Of a stretch of 64,000 nt of DNA, positions 30,256 to 39,398 are shown piece after piece (the first letter of the stretch is position 1; the number at the start of each line of letters is the position of its first letter). The notes beneath the pieces are model-generated. The model had not been told where the DNA came from. It did no database searches and saw only the letters and a list, made by a program, of their open reading frames with translations. Source of the stretch: Rickettsiales bacterium (GTDB lineage Bacteria; Pseudomonadota; Alphaproteobacteria; Rickettsiales; JALZUV01). The stretch lies in assembly GCA_029252805.1 (NCBI GenBank), contig JAQXAR010000033.1:1-64000 (forward strand). The letters are read 5' to 3'. The position numbers and the translations under genes are program-made.

Positions 30256-31131
30256 CTAAGCAGCGAGCAGTTCTTTCATCGCAATACCAATATGCGCAGG
30301 GCTTTCTGCAACTTTAACATCCGCAGATAACATCGCTTCGATCTTGCTTTCGGCACCACCTTGGCCACCCGAAACAATCGCACCCGCATGCCCCATACGA
30401 CGACCCGGAGGGGCTGTACGGCCTGCAACGAAACCAACGGTTGGCTTCTTGATCTTATGGTTCTTCAAGAACTCAGCTGCTTCTTCTTCAGCCGCGCCAC
30501 CAATTTCGCCAATCATTACGATTGCTTGCGTTTCATCATCATGCAGGAACAACTCAAGCATATCGATAAACTCGGTGCCCTTCACAGGATCACCACCAAT
30601 ACCGACACAAGTCGATTGACCGAAACCCGCGGCAGAAGTCTGCGCTACGGCTTCATAAGTCAACGTACCTGAACGCGACACGATACCGACATTACCGCGC
30701 TTATGGATGTGACCTGGCATAATACCAATTTTACATTCATCCGGCGTAATCACACCCGGACAGTTAGGGCCGATTAGGCGAGAGGTACTGCCCGAAAGCG
30801 CACGCTTTACTTCCACCATATCCAACACCGGAATACCTTCAGTGATACAAATGATAAGTTCGATCTCAGCGTCAATCGCTTCCAAAATCGCATCCGCTGC
30901 AAATTTAGGCGGAACGTAGATGACAGAGGCATTCGCACTGGCCGTTTCTTTCGCTTCCAACACCGTATTGTAAACCGGCAAACCAAGATGGTCCGTACCG
31001 CCCTTACCCGGCGTCACACCGCCGACCATTTTTGTACCATAAGCAATCGCTTGCTCTGAATGATACGTTCCCTCTTTACCCGTAAAACCCTGACAGATAA
31101 CTTTGGTATTTTGATCAACGAGAATAGCCAT
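30256..31131 (-). CDS. sucD: succinyl-CoA synthetase alpha subunit SucD
   Basis: Alpha subunit of succinate-CoA ligase, carrying the phospho-histidine and CoA site. The 291-aa product starts [20 protein letters not shown], has the CoA-binding Rossmann region, [34 protein letters not shown] and the active-site His in [14 protein letters not shown]. The length is typical. sucC should normally be directly upstream and overlapping; here the upstream 530 bp are non-coding, so the beta subunit must be encoded elsewhere. Confidence 0.97.
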   Translation of the reverse strand: MAILVDQNTKVICQGFTGKEGTYHSEQAIAYGTKMVGGVTPGKGGTDHLGLPVYNTVLEAKETASANASVIYVPPKFAADAILEAIDAEIELIICITEGIPVLDMVEVKRALSGSTSRLIGPNCPGVITPDECKIGIMPGHIHKRGNVGIVSRSGTLTYEAVAQTSAAGFGQSTCVGIGGDPVKGTEFIDMLELFLHDDETQAIVMIGEIGGAAEEEAAEFLKNHKIKKPTVGFVAGRTAPPGRRMGHAGAIVSGGQGGAESKIEAMLSADVKVAESPAHIGIAMKELLAA

Positions 31132-31273
31132 GAAATGCTCCTATAAATGCATAAATTTTAAGTTACCTCATGCATAGAGCAGTGATTTGCCCCGCGCAAC
31201 TGCAAGGAGAGCGTTTAACACATAAAAAAGACCGTTTAAATAACGCGGTGCCGTTAATCCGCCGCACCCGTAC

Positions 31274-31376
31274 AAAAAAAGAGCCGGAGCGAATAAATCC
31301 GCGCCGGCCCAAGCTTTAACAGGGAGGCTTTCATATGAGAAATCTCGAATGAAAGAATCTGACCTCGGCCAGATGT
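31274..31376 (-). ncRNA. candidate small RNA with intrinsic terminator
   Basis: Minus-strand stretch of about 103 nt in the 31140-31666 spacer, ending at a strong terminator (GCCGG/CCGGC plus GCG/CGC stem at 31309-31282, then seven T at 31280-31274). Upstream are two more perfect hairpins: CTTTCAT/ATGAAAG with inner GAG/CTC (31355-31328) and ATCTG/CAGAT (31374-31357). The single-stranded link between the last two hairpins holds CCTCCC, complementary to a Shine-Dalgarno sequence. A possible promoter lies at 31411-31383. It is not part of sucD or LysR. It resembles no RNA family I can name; existence and function are inferred. Confidence 0.45.
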
Positions 31377-31382
31377 GAGTCT

Positions 31383-31416
31383 TGTATAGGCAATCAAAAT
31401 CTAACTGAAAATTAAC
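31383..31416 (-). promoter_or_regulatory. putative promoter of the small RNA with near-match CtrA box
   Basis: On the minus strand TTTTCA (31411-31406) and TATACA (31388-31383) are 17 bp apart, a fair -35/-10 pair giving a start near 31376. On the plus strand 31401-31416 reads CTAA-N7-TTAAC, one mismatch from the CtrA consensus, and covers the -35 as CtrA sites often do. Individually weak. Confidence 0.3.
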
Positions 31417-31574
31417 ATTCTTGCAGTTTTCATATGCATAAAACGCATATCACAAGCATTTTATGGTAATTAACATGCATATGACGCTGTAGAGAGTTAA
31501 GAAATTCGAGCAACAGAAATCCAGATGAAGCGAGTCAGTGGGCGAGTACAATAGCAGAAGAAATTCAAAAAAAA

Positions 31575-31639
31575 GGGAGGCCAGCAGGCCAACCCAGCCT
31601 TGAGTATTGGCGAAGCCAATAGTTTATCGTCGAGCCCAG
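31575..31639 (-). repeat. 3'-end hairpin repeat, copy B
   Basis: Read with LysR transcription, starting 27 nt after its stop, the sequence has CTGGGCTCGACGAT, TTGGC-TTC-GCCAA, a weaker CTCAAGGCTGGG middle part, GGCC-TGCT-GGCC, then CTCCC and eight T. The T-rich end makes this copy look like a working terminator. It aligns with copy A (6823-6888) with about ten substitutions and a 2-bp gap; the loop of the GGCC hairpin differs while the stem is kept. Confidence 0.6.
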
Positions 31640-31666
31640 AGACGAGCAGGAGCAAAACTACAACCC

Positions 31667-32560
31667 CTAAAACTCTGTCGACGCAAACTTACGGAGCAAG
31701 AAGTCGCGGAAAACCGTGATGCGCTTAGAATTACGAAGCTCCGTACCATACACAAAATAGGCATCGACAGCAGGCCCGCGTGTATTGGGTAACACAGGGC
31801 TAATATTACGCGCACCCCGCACCATGTAATCCGGTAAACCGGCAATACCCATTCCCTGCTCCACCGCGCGCAGCATTCCAAACAGGCTATTGACCTTAAA
31901 CGCGGGACGCAACGCTGCCTTATTCTTACTCCCCAACCTCAATAACCAATCCACTTCGGAAAAAGGCGCCCGGAACTCTGCGCCGTAGGCAATCAATTGA
32001 TGCTCATGCAACTCTTCTAACTTACGTGGCACCCCGTGCTTACGAAGGTAATCATTCGAGGCATAGAGATCATTATGAATCGTCGTGATTTTACGCTGCA
32101 CCACGTCCGGTGCATTACTCTCATTAACTCGTAAGGCACAATCAGCCTCACGCATCGCCACATTCACCTCGGCATCCTGCACATTGAGCGTGACCGTAAT
32201 ATCAGGATAGAGCTGCTGGAACTCAGCCAGCTGCGGAATCAACCACATGGTACCAATTGCCACCGGCGTTGATACAATCAACGGACCCTTGGGGCGCTCA
32301 CGACTATCCGTTAGCGCATTCTCGGTCGCGCGTAAACTTTGCGCCATTTCCGCTGCGGTTTGGAAGAGGATTTCGCCCTGCTCTGTCAGAATCAGCCCGC
32401 GCGCATGACGGTGGAATAACGTCATCCCCAACTGCTCTTCCAACCCAGAAATTTGACGGCTCACCGCCGATTGGCTCAGATTCAATAACTCACCCGCACG
32501 TGTCAGGCTCTCCGCCTGCGCTACCGAATGAAATACCCGCAATTTATCCCAATCTAACAT
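31667..32560 (-). CDS. LysR-family transcriptional regulator
   Basis: The ATG at 32560, preceded by AAGAGGG, gives 297 residues; a GTG two codons upstream is possible. The N terminus is a classic LysR helix-turn-helix (LRVFHSVAQAESLTRAGELLNLSQSAVSRQISGLEEQL), followed by a substrate-binding domain beginning GPLIVSTPVAIGTMWLIPQL. The ligand is unknown. LysR genes of this type often neighbour trxB in alphaproteobacteria; here an HExxH gene sits between them and is read divergently. Its 3' end is followed by the hairpin repeat copy B. Confidence 0.92.
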   Translation of the reverse strand: MLDWDKLRVFHSVAQAESLTRAGELLNLSQSAVSRQISGLEEQLGMTLFHRHARGLILTEQGEILFQTAAEMAQSLRATENALTDSRERPKGPLIVSTPVAIGTMWLIPQLAEFQQLYPDITVTLNVQDAEVNVAMREADCALRVNESNAPDVVQRKITTIHNDLYASNDYLRKHGVPRKLEELHEHQLIAYGAEFRAPFSEVDWLLRLGSKNKAALRPAFKVNSLFGMLRAVEQGMGIAGLPDYMVRGARNISPVLPNTRGPAVDAYFVYGTELRNSKRITVFRDFLLRKFASTEF

Positions 32561-32661
32561 CGCCACCCTCTTGCATGTTTCGCATAACTACTAGCAGTTA
32601 TATGCGTTTTACGCAAATCGTCGGTAAAGAAGTTTTAACTTTTTTGCCTTATACTCTTAGT

Positions 32662-33465
32662 ATGGTTATCCCTCTCACTAATCAAAATTATTATGGCGAG
32701 ATCATTACAGAAATGCATGATGGTCAGAAGGCAGGAAGGCAGCCTACCGTATTGGATATGGTAGAAACGATGCGCAAAAAAGGGAATCGCGAATACTATC
32801 TAAACAACCCCGAAATCATGAGTGTTAACGCCATAGAAACCCCCTTGAAGCAGGGAGCATTAATACACGAAATTTGCCATTTATGCCCCAAACTCGGACA
32901 TACTCCACTGCAAGAAGTCATAATGATGCACTTTATGCTAGGACTAACACATCACGATGGGAGGATGGAGGATTTTGACAAACTCTATTCTCGACAATTT
33001 CATGCTTATAAAAACCAGGTCGCACAATATGCTAACCCTGGAACGGAAGAAAAATGGGGCAACGTCTCCAAGCGAGATAAATCCATCTATTTCGCTGCTG
33101 GCCTCTATTTAAAACAAAAAATCGCCGCTTATAACGAGAAATACTCTGCCCTCAATCATTACGAACAGCGAGAAGAGTTTGTCACTGCCTACTCTAAACC
33201 CACCAAAGAGGCTCCTACACGAGGTAAGATATTTGACATGGACCAAAATATTATCGCCGAAGCTCCCTGGCAACTCATCCAGCTTTCCCGAACCGAATGG
33301 CAAGCCATAACAGCCGTTGCAACAGGGTTATCCGATCCACAAAGAACGAATTACCCTGAGCGTATGAAGGAAATTAAACACATCTTGCACGAGACCAACC
33401 TATTTTACGATTTACACGCCAGCGCGAATAAATCGACGGGTTCATCATCTGCTAAAACACGCTAG
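32662..33465 (+). CDS. unknown protein with an HExxH motif
   Basis: Not recognised. From the ATG at 32662 the protein has 267 residues; an ATG at 32602 would add 20. The frame extends further upstream but overlaps LysR. A central ALIHEICHLCPKLGH has the HExxH zincin core with another His seven residues later, not the exact metzincin spacing, so metalloprotease activity is only possible. No signal peptide is seen. The rest is polar with many Tyr, Lys and His (FMLGLTHHDGRMEDFDKLYS). TATACT lies 6 bp before the start, which would make the message leaderless or nearly so. It converges on trxB with a 6-bp gap. Confidence 0.65.
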   Translation: MVIPLTNQNYYGEIITEMHDGQKAGRQPTVLDMVETMRKKGNREYYLNNPEIMSVNAIETPLKQGALIHEICHLCPKLGHTPLQEVIMMHFMLGLTHHDGRMEDFDKLYSRQFHAYKNQVAQYANPGTEEKWGNVSKRDKSIYFAAGLYLKQKIAAYNEKYSALNHYEQREEFVTAYSKPTKEAPTRGKIFDMDQNIIAEAPWQLIQLSRTEWQAITAVATGLSDPQRTNYPERMKEIKHILHETNLFYDLHASANKSTGSSSAKTR

Positions 33466-33471
33466 CCTAAC

Positions 33472-34431
33472 TTAAGCCGCCGCCGCTTCGTCTTCATTCT
33501 CCGCCAAAAACTTCTCTGCTTCGAGGGCTGACATGCAGCCTGTACCCGCTGCTGTTACCGCTTGACGGTAGGTGAAATCTTGCACATCGCCACAGGCGTA
33601 AACGCCGGGAATGTTGGTTGCGGTGCTGTCATTGGCGGTTTTGAGATAGCCGTTATCGTGCATCTCTAGCTGGCCTTTAAATAAGCCCGTATTAGGCACA
33701 TGGCCAATCGCCACGAAAGAGCCAGTGCATTCCACTACGGATTCTTCACCGGTTTTTGTGCTTTTCACACGAACGCCGGTCAGTGAGGGCGGGCCATCGG
33801 TTCCGACAAATTCTTCCACCGTGTGATCCCATAGCATTTCGACATTCTCTTTGGCGAAGAGGCGCTTTTGCATAATCTTTTCCGCACGCAACTCATCGCG
33901 GCGGTGAATAACGGTGACTTTCTTACAGATATTCGCGAGAAACAATGCTTCTTCGACCGCTGAGTTACCGCCACCAATGACGGTTACTTCTTGATTTTTA
34001 AAGAAAAAACCATCGCAAGTCGCACACGCCGAAACGCCAAAGTTTTGGAATTTCTCTTCGCCTGTTGTACCCAACCAGCGCGCTGAAGCGCCGGTCGCAA
34101 TCACAAGAGAATCGCCGGTATATTCATCACCCGAATCACCTTTGGCTGTGAAAGGACGCTTTGATAAATCACATTCGATAATCGTATCATGGAAAATCTT
34201 CGTGCCGACATTCTCAGCCTGCTTTTCCATTTGTTGCATCAACCACGGCCCTTCAATGGGATCCGCAAAACCGGGGTAATTCTCGACCTCAGTCGTGATC
34301 GTCAATTGCCCGCCCGGCTGCATACCATGCACCATAATTGGCGTATGTCCTGCACGTGCTGCGTAAATAGCCGCAGTACAACCTGCAGCGCCTGAACCAA
34401 TGATAAGAACGGATGTGTGATGTAATGTCAT
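33472..34431 (-). CDS. trxB: thioredoxin-disulfide reductase TrxB
   Basis: FAD/NADPH enzyme that keeps thioredoxin reduced. From the ATG at 34431 the 319-aa product has the FAD fold IGSGAAGCTAAIYAARAG, the redox pair Cys136-Cys139 in SACATCDG, the NADPH motif IGGGNSAVEEALFL and the C-terminal GVYACGDVQDFTYRQAVTAAGTG. A 16-codon upstream extension is open but would include the terminator region. It follows the peroxiredoxin gene on the same strand with an intervening hairpin, which fits joint peroxide defence with trxB set to a lower level. Confidence 0.96.
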   Translation of the reverse strand: MTLHHTSVLIIGSGAAGCTAAIYAARAGHTPIMVHGMQPGGQLTITTEVENYPGFADPIEGPWLMQQMEKQAENVGTKIFHDTIIECDLSKRPFTAKGDSGDEYTGDSLVIATGASARWLGTTGEEKFQNFGVSACATCDGFFFKNQEVTVIGGGNSAVEEALFLANICKKVTVIHRRDELRAEKIMQKRLFAKENVEMLWDHTVEEFVGTDGPPSLTGVRVKSTKTGEESVVECTGSFVAIGHVPNTGLFKGQLEMHDNGYLKTANDSTATNIPGVYACGDVQDFTYRQAVTAAGTGCMSALEAEKFLAENEDEAAAA

Positions 34432-34450
34432 AATATTTTCTTTATTAAAA

Positions 34451-34488
34451 GCGCCCCTTGCCGACATGAAAGCCAACAAGGGGTACGC
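34451..34488 (-). terminator. hairpin between peroxiredoxin and trxB (attenuator-like)
   Basis: On the minus strand GCGTACCCCTTG pairs with CAAGGGGCGC around a 16-nt loop, then CTTTTAATAAAG. The stem is strong but the T tract is interrupted, so termination is probably partial, giving trxB a share of read-through from the upstream peroxiredoxin gene. Confidence 0.6.
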
Positions 34489-34495
34489 ATGTTAT

Positions 34496-35098
34496 TTACA
34501 GGCTTTTTGCATTCTTTTCGAGGTAATCAGCAACGCCATCAGAGCTTGCTTTCATACCTTCGGAACCTTTATTCCAACCAGCAGGGCATACTTCGCCATG
34601 CTCGTTATGGAACTGCAACGCATCGACCATACGAATCGCTTCGTCGATGTTACGGCCAAGTGGAAGATCATTCACCACTTGGTGACGAACCACAAAATTT
34701 TCATCGATAAGGAAGGTGCCACGGAACGCCACGGCATCATTGACGAGAACATCATAGTCACGTGCGATTTGCTTGGTTAGATCCGCTACGAGTGGGTACT
34801 GAACTTGGCCAATACCACCATCATTTACTGCTGTGTTTTTCCACGCAAGGTGGCTGAAATGTGAATCAACCGATACGCCAACGACTTTACAGCCACGACT
34901 TGTGAACTCTTCAAGACGATTATTAAAGGCGATGATTTCAGAAGGACAAACAAACGTGAAATCTAACGGGTAGAAAAACAAGATACCCATTTTGCCATCA
35001 AGGTATTCTTTCAGGTCAAATTTCTCGTTAATTTCATTATCACCCATTACCGTTGCTGCGGTGAAATTGGGGGCTTCTTTACCTACTAGTACGCTCAT
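34496..35098 (-). CDS. typical 2-Cys peroxiredoxin (AhpC/Prx1 type)
   Basis: Reduces hydrogen peroxide and organic peroxides with thioredoxin. The 200-aa product has the peroxidatic Cys51 in YPLDFTFVCPSE, the conserved Arg region (AFRGTFLID) and the resolving Cys171 in HGEVCPAGW, so it is a typical dimeric 2-Cys enzyme. A GGAG ribosome site precedes the ATG. trxB directly downstream supplies the reducing system. No OxyR-like gene is adjacent; the LysR at 31667 is a candidate regulator only by proximity. Confidence 0.94.
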   Translation of the reverse strand: MSVLVGKEAPNFTAATVMGDNEINEKFDLKEYLDGKMGILFFYPLDFTFVCPSEIIAFNNRLEEFTSRGCKVVGVSVDSHFSHLAWKNTAVNDGGIGQVQYPLVADLTKQIARDYDVLVNDAVAFRGTFLIDENFVVRHQVVNDLPLGRNIDEAIRMVDALQFHNEHGEVCPAGWNKGSEGMKASSDGVADYLEKNAKSL

Positions 35099-35178
35099 GA
35101 GAACTCTCCATTATTGTTATGTGGAGATAGATGTAGGGCGCAGGCCACATAAGTCAATGGAAAGCGGGTATTATGAAC

Positions 35179-36177
35179 TTAAATTAATGTGCCATTACGG
35201 CGAACGATCTCGCTTGCTACTCGGCCGGCTTCGTCTAGTGCAGCGCCGGTATTCCATTGTGGCATGGCGCCTGCGGTTAAGGGTTGGGCGAGGTTGCGGT
35301 CAAAAAGAGATTGATGGAAGCGCATGAGTTTTGGCGACAATTTCCCGCCACGCGGCACATAAATAAAGACGGGCTTGCCTAGCGCGCAGGCTTCGGCGCA
35401 CATGCTCATGGAATCTCCACTCACGATAATCACATTCGCAAGCGCTAAATAGGCGTGATACGGATTATCTACCCGTGATTGCCACACGAATAATTCATGC
35501 TCCACTGAAAGCGAGAGGCGCAAATAATCCATCGCACGTGCATTGGTGCGCGGGCTGGTCGTAACCATGAGCGATCCAGGTTTATCTTTTTCGCCAATAT
35601 CGCGCGCCATGTTACTGGCCATCTCGCCCATATCGTGAAAATCATGACTCGAAAATTGCGCCGATTTGGAATCTCCGCCCACAAGCAACGCAATACGCGG
35701 CTCAGGCAAATGCGCAAGCTGGCTGCGCCATTTATCGGCTTCTGCCGTCAATTTCTTGGTCGTTAAAGAATGAACAGGGCCGACGGTTGGCAATACATTG
35801 GGGCGCGTTGGCGGCCTATCATGTTCAGGCATCGCCACCATATCAAAATGGCGCAAACTGGTTTGCGGGTTCATCAAATAAACCGTAAAACAATTTGGAT
35901 TCTTTTGCTTAATATAGCGCAGCGCGGGTGCTAACTTACGCCCCGCAGCAATTGCAATATCAGGCCAAGGCGCATTTAAAATCGCCCGCGAACGACGACG
36001 TAGGCGGAAATGACTCCCCCCCATCAACCGATTTGGCAAACCACCCAGCAGCGAGAATTCTAAATGCTTCTCTTCAAATTCATAAGGAAGCTTCTGCGCC
36101 ACCCCCATACTTTGCGTACGATTTCCCGGTCGTTCATCCGTCAAAACCCAAACGCGTCTTTGTGCACCACCTGTCAT
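35179..36177 (-). CDS. ELM1/GtrOC1-family (DUF1022) protein
   Basis: The 332-aa product resembles the mitochondrial-fission ELM1 family, which has a GT-B-like fold: VWVLTDERPGNRTQSMGVA at the start, an IAAGRKLAPALRYIKQKN segment, LVGGDSKSAQF and the late VSGDSMSMCAEACALGKPVFIY that resembles nucleotide-sugar binding in GT-B enzymes. In alphaproteobacteria such genes lie beside Kdo and lipid A genes, as here with waaA-lpxK-lpxL on the opposite strand. A glycosyltransferase role in the envelope is inferred; no activity is known to me. Confidence 0.8.
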   Translation of the reverse strand: MTGGAQRRVWVLTDERPGNRTQSMGVAQKLPYEFEEKHLEFSLLGGLPNRLMGGSHFRLRRRSRAILNAPWPDIAIAAGRKLAPALRYIKQKNPNCFTVYLMNPQTSLRHFDMVAMPEHDRPPTRPNVLPTVGPVHSLTTKKLTAEADKWRSQLAHLPEPRIALLVGGDSKSAQFSSHDFHDMGEMASNMARDIGEKDKPGSLMVTTSPRTNARAMDYLRLSLSVEHELFVWQSRVDNPYHAYLALANVIIVSGDSMSMCAEACALGKPVFIYVPRGGKLSPKLMRFHQSLFDRNLAQPLTAGAMPQWNTGAALDEAGRVASEIVRRNGTLI

Positions 36178-36272
36178 AAGCCGGACGTTAAGCGAGAAGT
36201 TAAAAGAAGTAAAACAAATTGAGCGCTCAGCAATTGGACAAAATCATTGCTTTGGGTTAAACACGCATAATC

Positions 36273-37547
36273 ATGCGATTGCCTTATTTGACGCTTTACC
36301 GACTTGCCTCTTGGGCTGCGACACCGCTACTGCCGCTTTGGCTGCGCTTTCGCGTGCATAAAGGCAAGGAAGATCCCTTACGCTATCAGGAGAAGCTAGG
36401 ACGTATCGCCATGAGCCGCCCGGAAGGGAAGTTAATTTGGATTCACGCTTCCAGCGTTGGCGAGTCTCTTTCGGTTTTGCCACTCATTGAGGAAATCTCC
36501 AAACGCAAACCTGGTGTCAAACTCCTGGTGACGACTGGCACCAAAACCTCCGCGCATTTACTCGAAAACAAACTACCCGATAATGCGATTCATCAATATG
36601 CGCCGATCGATAGCCCGCGTGCGATTGGTAAATTCTTGAAACATTGGCAGCCCGCACTCGCGCTCTTTATCGAGTCCGAGATTTGGCCGAACCTCATTAC
36701 CCTCACCCATAAAACCGGCTGTGATATGCGCTTGATAAATGCCCGTATGTCGCGCCGCTCTTTTGAACGCTGGAAGAAGTTTCCCGCAGGGATTATTCCG
36801 CTACTCGATTGCTTTGAGGCGATCTATCCGCAAAACACGAAATCCGCAGATCATTTTCGTGAATTGGGCGCACAGGGCATCAAACACCTAGGCAATTTAA
36901 AATATGACGCACCCCCGCTACCGGCTGATTCGAAGGCCGCAGGCGAAGTCATTAGCGCCGTCAGGGGTCGCCCCTTATGGCTAGCAGCCAGCACTCATGC
37001 GGGCGAAGAAACCATGGCAGGTAATGTGCACCGCATCTTGCGCGAAATTCACGAGGACTTGCTAACTATCATCGTACCACGCCATAATACACGCGGCGAA
37101 AACATTGCGACGGAACTCCGTGCGATGGGCTTGAAAGTGGCGTGCCGTTCCAAGAAAGACCCCATCACCTCGGAAACCGATATTTACCTCGCCGATAGTA
37201 TGGGCGAACTGGGTATCTTTTACCGTATCGCCGGTATCGTCTTTATAGGCGGCTCACTCATACCGCATGGCGGGCAAAATCCGCTTGAGGCCGCGCGCCT
37301 TGATTGCGCGATCATCTTAGGCCCTCATATGGATAATTTTCCGGCAATTACAGCCGATTTCATCCGTAATGATGCATGCATGCGAGCGCGTAATGAAGCC
37401 GAATTGTGCGAGGCGGTCGAAGAGCTCCTGCATAATCACGATACACAAGAAACCCTCGCCGAAGCGGCGAATGAGACGGTTAAACGCGAAGGCGGCGCGG
37501 TCGAAAAAATTATCACCGAACTCTCGCCGGCACTGGAAGCACTGTGA
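36273..37547 (+). CDS. waaA: 3-deoxy-D-manno-octulosonic acid transferase WaaA (KdtA)
   Basis: Transfers Kdo from CMP-Kdo to lipid IVA at the inner membrane. The 424-aa product has an N-terminal anchor, the IWIHASSVGESLSVLPLIEEI motif, TTGTKTSAHLL, IESEIWPNLI, NARMSRRSFERWKK and the late GGSLIPHGGQNPLEAA nucleotide-sugar site, all typical of WaaA. It starts the waaA-lpxK-lpxL operon, overlapping lpxK by 4 bp. It is divergent from the ELM1 gene. Confidence 0.96.
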   Translation: MRLPYLTLYRLASWAATPLLPLWLRFRVHKGKEDPLRYQEKLGRIAMSRPEGKLIWIHASSVGESLSVLPLIEEISKRKPGVKLLVTTGTKTSAHLLENKLPDNAIHQYAPIDSPRAIGKFLKHWQPALALFIESEIWPNLITLTHKTGCDMRLINARMSRRSFERWKKFPAGIIPLLDCFEAIYPQNTKSADHFRELGAQGIKHLGNLKYDAPPLPADSKAAGEVISAVRGRPLWLAASTHAGEETMAGNVHRILREIHEDLLTIIVPRHNTRGENIATELRAMGLKVACRSKKDPITSETDIYLADSMGELGIFYRIAGIVFIGGSLIPHGGQNPLEAARLDCAIILGPHMDNFPAITADFIRNDACMRARNEAELCEAVEELLHNHDTQETLAEAANETVKREGGAVEKIITELSPALEAL

Positions 37548-38521
37548 AAACTCCCGCATTCTGGCGACAGGAAACCATGCATGGCCGGTTGCTCGCGCCA
37601 CTAGGCTGGATCTATTATGGCTTCAGCACCCTGCACCGTAAATGGCAAGCGCAGCGCACAAAATTGGAACCACTTTCCGCACCTATTATCTGCATTGGCA
37701 ATGTAACCGCCGGTGGCGCTGGTAAAACACCCACAACCCGTATGCTCAGCGCGATGCTTAAAATCGCCGGACAAGAGCCGCATTGCGTCAGCCGCGGCTA
37801 TGGCGGAGAACCTCAAACCAGCCCGCTACGCATCGATGGCAATACACACCAAGCGGCTCAAGTCGGCGACGAGCCCTTACTGCTCGCTCAGACCTGCCCA
37901 ACTTGGGTTTCCGCTGATCGCCAAGCCGCAGCAAAAGCGGCTATCAAAGAGGGCGCAAGCATCGTTCTAAGCGATGATGGCCTACAAAACCCAACCTTCC
38001 ATAAGGATATCTCACTGCTGGTGATGGATAGCCATTATGGGATCGGCAATGGCCAACTTCTTCCCTCCGGTCCCTTGCGCGAGCCTTTACGCAAAGCACT
38101 AAAACGCTGCGCTGGCGTGATCTTAATCGGCGATGGCACGTATCGTCCGCCTACTGAATTACGCATTTGGCCGGCCACCCTCAATACGGTCACGGACTTA
38201 AGCGACTATAAAAACAAACCTGCCTTCGCTTTTACCGGCCTTGCCACACCGAATAAATTTTTCGATGGATTGCGCAAACAAGGTATCAACCTGCTCGGCG
38301 AGATTGCCTATAGCGACCATCACACCTATAGCCCGAGCGATATTGCCCTGCTGTTAGAAAAATCTGAGGAGGAACAAGCCACTCTGCTTACCACCGCAAA
38401 AGATTACGTTAAACTGCCCGAAACGTTCCGCGAGAGGGTCGTGGTCGTCGATGTCAAACTTACCCTAGACCAGCCAAAAGAATTTTTGGATTGGCTGCAA
38501 ACACGGATCGCTCATGGTTAA
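37544..38521 (+). CDS. lpxK: tetraacyldisaccharide 4'-kinase LpxK
   Basis: Phosphorylates the 4' position of the lipid A disaccharide to form lipid IVA. The 325-aa product has the Walker A CIGNVTAGGAGKTPTT near residue 50, VSRGYGG, GDEPLLLA, VLSDDGLQNP and SDHHTYSPSD. It starts with GTG overlapping the waaA stop and overlaps the next gene by 8 bp, so translational coupling along the operon is likely. Confidence 0.96.
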   Translation: MKTPAFWRQETMHGRLLAPLGWIYYGFSTLHRKWQAQRTKLEPLSAPIICIGNVTAGGAGKTPTTRMLSAMLKIAGQEPHCVSRGYGGEPQTSPLRIDGNTHQAAQVGDEPLLLAQTCPTWVSADRQAAAKAAIKEGASIVLSDDGLQNPTFHKDISLLVMDSHYGIGNGQLLPSGPLREPLRKALKRCAGVILIGDGTYRPPTELRIWPATLNTVTDLSDYKNKPAFAFTGLATPNKFFDGLRKQGINLLGEIAYSDHHTYSPSDIALLLEKSEEEQATLLTTAKDYVKLPETFRERVVVVDVKLTLDQPKEFLDWLQTRIAHG

Positions 38522-39398
38522 GAAAATTAGCCATCTGATAGAAGCCGGATTGATGCTCTTTCTGTTTGGAATTTTCCGTTTATTGCCGCTAGATATGGCT
38601 TCCAGCTTCGGCGGGAAACTCGGTCAATTTATCGGCCCACGCCTCAAATGGCATAAAATTGCGACGTATAATTTAATCCGCGCCTTTCCCGATTGGAACG
38701 AAGCAAAACGCGCCGATACGCTACATAAAATGTGGGATAACCTTGGCCGCACTTTTGCTGAAACGCCATGGCTTGGTCATCAAAAATTCGCAAACCGCGT
38801 GACCATCACGCAAAAAGATAGCGATGCGATCACCCATTTCAAACAAGCCGACAGACCTTGCGTCTTTTTCGGGGCGCATTTAGCCAATTGGGAAATTATT
38901 CCTTGGGTCGGCGCATTAGAAAATATTGAAATCACCTCAATCTATCGCCACCTCAATAATCCTTATGTTGAAAAAATTTATTACAAAATTCGCAACCGTT
39001 ATTGCAATGAGCTCCACCCGAAAGGAAAACGCGGCGCACGGGCTTTACTAAAAGCGATGAGCAAGAATGGTCAGGCAGGTTTATTGGTCGATCAAAAACA
39101 AAATGATGGCGAGGAGATCGAGTTTTTCGGCAATCCAGCACCAACCTCGACCGCGGCGGCAGAGATGGCCTTACGGTTTAATTCGAGCCTCGCCGCCATT
39201 CGCTGCATCCGCCAAAAAGAATGTCACTTTACCGTCGAAGTGCAGGAATTAACTCTGCCCGAGAACACCGAAACGCTAGAAGCCATGCGCCTCATCAATC
39301 AACAAATTGAACAATGGGTCATCGAGCATCCGGAGCAGTGGTTATGGGTGCATCAACGCTGGGGGAAACTCAGCCAATTACCCACCATAAGCGTGTAA
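38514..39398 (+). CDS. lipid A biosynthesis acyltransferase (LpxL/HtrB family)
   Basis: Adds secondary acyl chains to Kdo2-lipid IVA. The 294-aa product has one N-terminal hydrophobic segment, the catalytic H-x4-E motif (His122 and Glu127 in GAHLANWEI), IYRHLNNPYVEK, GLLVDQKQNDGEEIEFFG and the C-terminal WLWVHQRWG. Whether it acts as LpxL or LpxM cannot be told. It closes the waaA-lpxK-lpxL operon and overlaps the convergent DUF45 gene by 21 bp. Confidence 0.92.
   Translation: MVKKISHLIEAGLMLFLFGIFRLLPLDMASSFGGKLGQFIGPRLKWHKIATYNLIRAFPDWNEAKRADTLHKMWDNLGRTFAETPWLGHQKFANRVTITQKDSDAITHFKQADRPCVFFGAHLANWEIIPWVGALENIEITSIYRHLNNPYVEKIYYKIRNRYCNELHPKGKRGARALLKAMSKNGQAGLLVDQKQNDGEEIEFFGNPAPTSTAAAEMALRFNSSLAAIRCIRQKECHFTVEVQELTLPENTETLEAMRLINQQIEQWVIEHPEQWLWVHQRWGKLSQLPTISV

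Noticed and set aside
31258-31338. 26-codon ORF beginning inside the small-RNA region
   Set aside because: Its codons run through the terminator hairpin and its T tract; the pairing explains the sequence better than coding does.
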